Assembly (NCBI GenBank): GCA_963807155.1
Contig: CAWEAZ010000011.1
Location: forward strand, 1-64,000
Direction of reading: 5' to 3'
Length of the DNA stretch: 64,000 nucleotides
Source: JACCZX01 sp963807155
GTDB taxonomy: Bacteria > Pseudomonadota > Gammaproteobacteria > Burkholderiales > Burkholderiaceae_F
Shown here: piece by piece, positions 62,662-64,000 of the stretch
How the letters are laid out: every line of letters begins with the position of its first letter
Numbering within the stretch: position 1 is the first letter of the stretch
Position numbers and translations under genes: made by a program
Notes under the pieces: model-generated
Database searches by the model: none
What the model was told of the DNA's origin: nothing
What the model saw: the letters and a program-made list of their open reading frames with translations, nothing else

Positions 62662-63543
62662 ATGGACCTCGCCACTTTCCTGATTCAGTGCCTGAACGCT
62701 GTCCAGTACGGACTGCTGCTGTTTCTGGTCGCGAGCGGCCTGACGCTGATCTTCGGCATCATGGGCGTGATCAATCTTGCGCATGGCAGCTTCTACATGA
62801 TTGGCGCGTACATGGCGTATGCGCTTGCGCCTTTGGTAGGTGCAACGGTCGGCGGCGGCTTCTTTACGACGCTTGCCCTCGGACTGATGCTGTCGATTGC
62901 GTTCGGCTATCTGCTCGAATGGGGCTTCTTCAGCTTCCTGTACGAGCGTGAGCATCTGCAACAGGTCTTGATGACCTACGGGCTGATCCTCGTCTTCGAG
63001 GAGTTGCGCAGCATCCTCGTGGGCGATGACGTGCACGGCGTGGCAGCGCCTGCATGGCTGTCAGGCAGTGTGCCGCTCGGCGATGTGATGACCTACCCGA
63101 CGTACCGGCTATTTATCTCGGCTGTGTGCATCGCGGTCGCTCTCGGACTGTACTTCGTGCTTGCGCGCACACGTCTGGGAATGATGATTCGCGCGGGCGC
63201 GAGCAATCGAGAAATGGTCCAGGCACTGGGCGTCAACATCAAGTTCTTGTATCGCGTGGTGTTTGCGTTCGGCGTTGCGCTGGCTGTGCTGGCCGGGATG
63301 ATCGCGGCTCCGGTGTCTTCGGTGTATCCGAACATGGGCGGTCAGGTGCTGATCATCAGCTTCGTCGTAGTCGTCATCGGCGGGATTGGGTCGGTTCGCG
63401 GCGCGCTGCTCGCCTCGTTGTTGGTCGGCCTGGTCGACACGTTCGGAAAAGTATTTTTTCCGGAAGCCGCAGGCGTACTCGTGTATCTGCTGATGGCGAT
63501 GATTCTGCTGTGGAAGCCCGAGGGGTTGTTTCGGCAGGGATGA
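62662..63543 (+). CDS. livH: Branched-chain amino acid-type ABC transporter permease LivH-like
   Basis: A 293-residue membrane permease. About eight helices; 'GIMGVINLAHGSFYMIGAYMAY' is the LivH signature, and 'GASNREMVQALGVNIKFLYRVVFAFG' is the EAA-like cytoplasmic loop contacting the ATPase. It starts at the ATG before 'DLATFLIQC', ten bases after the intercistronic hairpin. The ATG overlap with the next gene (TGATG) shows translational coupling. Confidence 0.9.
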   Translation: MDLATFLIQCLNAVQYGLLLFLVASGLTLIFGIMGVINLAHGSFYMIGAYMAYALAPLVGATVGGGFFTTLALGLMLSIAFGYLLEWGFFSFLYEREHLQQVLMTYGLILVFEELRSILVGDDVHGVAAPAWLSGSVPLGDVMTYPTYRLFISAVCIAVALGLYFVLARTRLGMMIRAGASNREMVQALGVNIKFLYRVVFAFGVALAVLAGMIAAPVSSVYPNMGGQVLIISFVVVVIGGIGSVRGALLASLLVGLVDTFGKVFFPEAAGVLVYLLMAMILLWKPEGLFRQG

Positions 63544-64000
63544 TGATCGATTCGCGTTCCTTGCCAATGCTCGCGCTGCTTGTTTTCGCTGCCGCGTTTC
63601 CATTCTTCGGTGAGAAGTACTACGTCGACCTCGCACTGAAGATCATGATTCTCTCGGTGTTTGCGTTGAGCCTCGAGTTACTCGTGGGTCAGACCGGGCT
63701 CGTGTCTTTCGGCCACGCAGCGTTCTTCGGGATCGGGGCTTACATCGCGGCGCTGCTGTCTCCGCAATCGGGACCGGCATCGTTTTGGATTCTGTTTCCG
63801 GCATCAGTGGCTGCAGCGGGGCTGTACGCGCTGGCGGTTGGCGCGCTGTCGCTGCGTACGCGCGGGATCTACTTCATCATGGTGACACTCGCCTTTGCGC
63901 AGATGGCGTACTACGTGTTTCACGACACGAAGGTCGGCGGCGGCAGCGACGGAATCTATTTGTATTTTCGTCCAGACGTCGCGATCGGCAGCGTGAGGTT
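63543..64000 (+). CDS. livM: Branched-chain amino acid-type ABC transporter permease LivM-like (cut by window edge)
   Basis: Only the first 152 codons are present. The N-terminal 'MIDSRSLPMLALLVFAAAFPFFG' is followed by 'LELLVGQTGLVSFGHAAFFGIGAY', the LivM consensus, and 'LSLRTRGIYFIMVTLAFAQM'. It completes the second permease of the importer. The stop and the ATP-binding genes expected next are to the right of the window. Confidence 0.85.
   Translation, partial: MIDSRSLPMLALLVFAAAFPFFGEKYYVDLALKIMILSVFALSLELLVGQTGLVSFGHAAFFGIGAYIAALLSPQSGPASFWILFPASVAAAGLYALAVGALSLRTRGIYFIMVTLAFAQMAYYVFHDTKVGGGSDGIYLYFRPDVAIGSVR

Overview
This window is GC-rich, gene-dense chromosomal DNA. It is probably from a betaproteobacterium of Burkholderiales or Rhodocyclales type. 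Pointers are the aerobic benzoyl-CoA (box) genes beside a benzoate-type CoA ligase and a Liv-type ABC transporter, a soluble NAD-dependent formate dehydrogenase in fdsGBA-fdhD-fdsD order, and a kynureninase/tryptophan dioxygenase operon. There are no rRNA genes, complete tRNA genes, CRISPR arrays or recognisable insertion sequences. Many genes overlap by 1-4 bases, and intergenic gaps are short.

Layout. 1-6.8 kb: an accessory-looking block with the 3' end of a TPR gene, a 170-base remnant of an acyl-CoA mutase gene, and a compact cluster. The cluster holds a RibD-like reductase, an acyltransferase, a methyltransferase, a glycosyltransferase, a degenerate 6-pyruvoyltetrahydropterin synthase homologue and an MDR dehydrogenase. 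The block closes with a truncated response regulator that runs directly into the 3' half of a tRNA-Arg(TCT), which looks like an island attachment scar. 7-30.6 kb: housekeeping and stress genes (cold-shock protein, 2OG oxygenase, gabD, PPK2, EF-G paralogue, EttA, RhlE, metallopeptidase, Rieske oxygenase, AhpC/AhpD, exporters, ChaC, PdxH, a two-component system). 30.6-37 kb: a TlpA/DUF4266/DUF3570/ApbE redox operon, MsrA, and a LemA/TPM operon. 38.5-51.6 kb: a fused monooxygenase/old-yellow-enzyme gene divergent from kynU-kynA-ridA, then the formate dehydrogenase operon, then glutaryl-CoA dehydrogenase. 52-64 kb: a VIT/VWA surface protein, then the box genes facing a CoA ligase, a hydrolase and an ABC importer that runs off the right edge.

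How it fits together. The right-hand 25 kb reads as one aromatic-catabolism neighbourhood. Tryptophan goes to N-formylkynurenine (KynA), and kynurenine goes to anthranilate (KynU). The fused flavoprotein resembles 2-aminobenzoyl-CoA monooxygenase/reductase, which would take anthranilate onward as its CoA thioester. Benzoate is activated by the ligase, epoxidised by BoxB and opened by BoxC. Both routes release formate, and an NAD-dependent formate dehydrogenase lies between them. BoxA, the semialdehyde dehydrogenase and kynurenine formamidase are not in the window.

A caution on quality: at least 20 single-base frame breaks interrupt about a dozen otherwise well-conserved genes. In each the correct protein resumes in another frame. 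This looks like uncorrected sequencing indels more than decay, so these genes are annotated as full-length loci with the break positions given.
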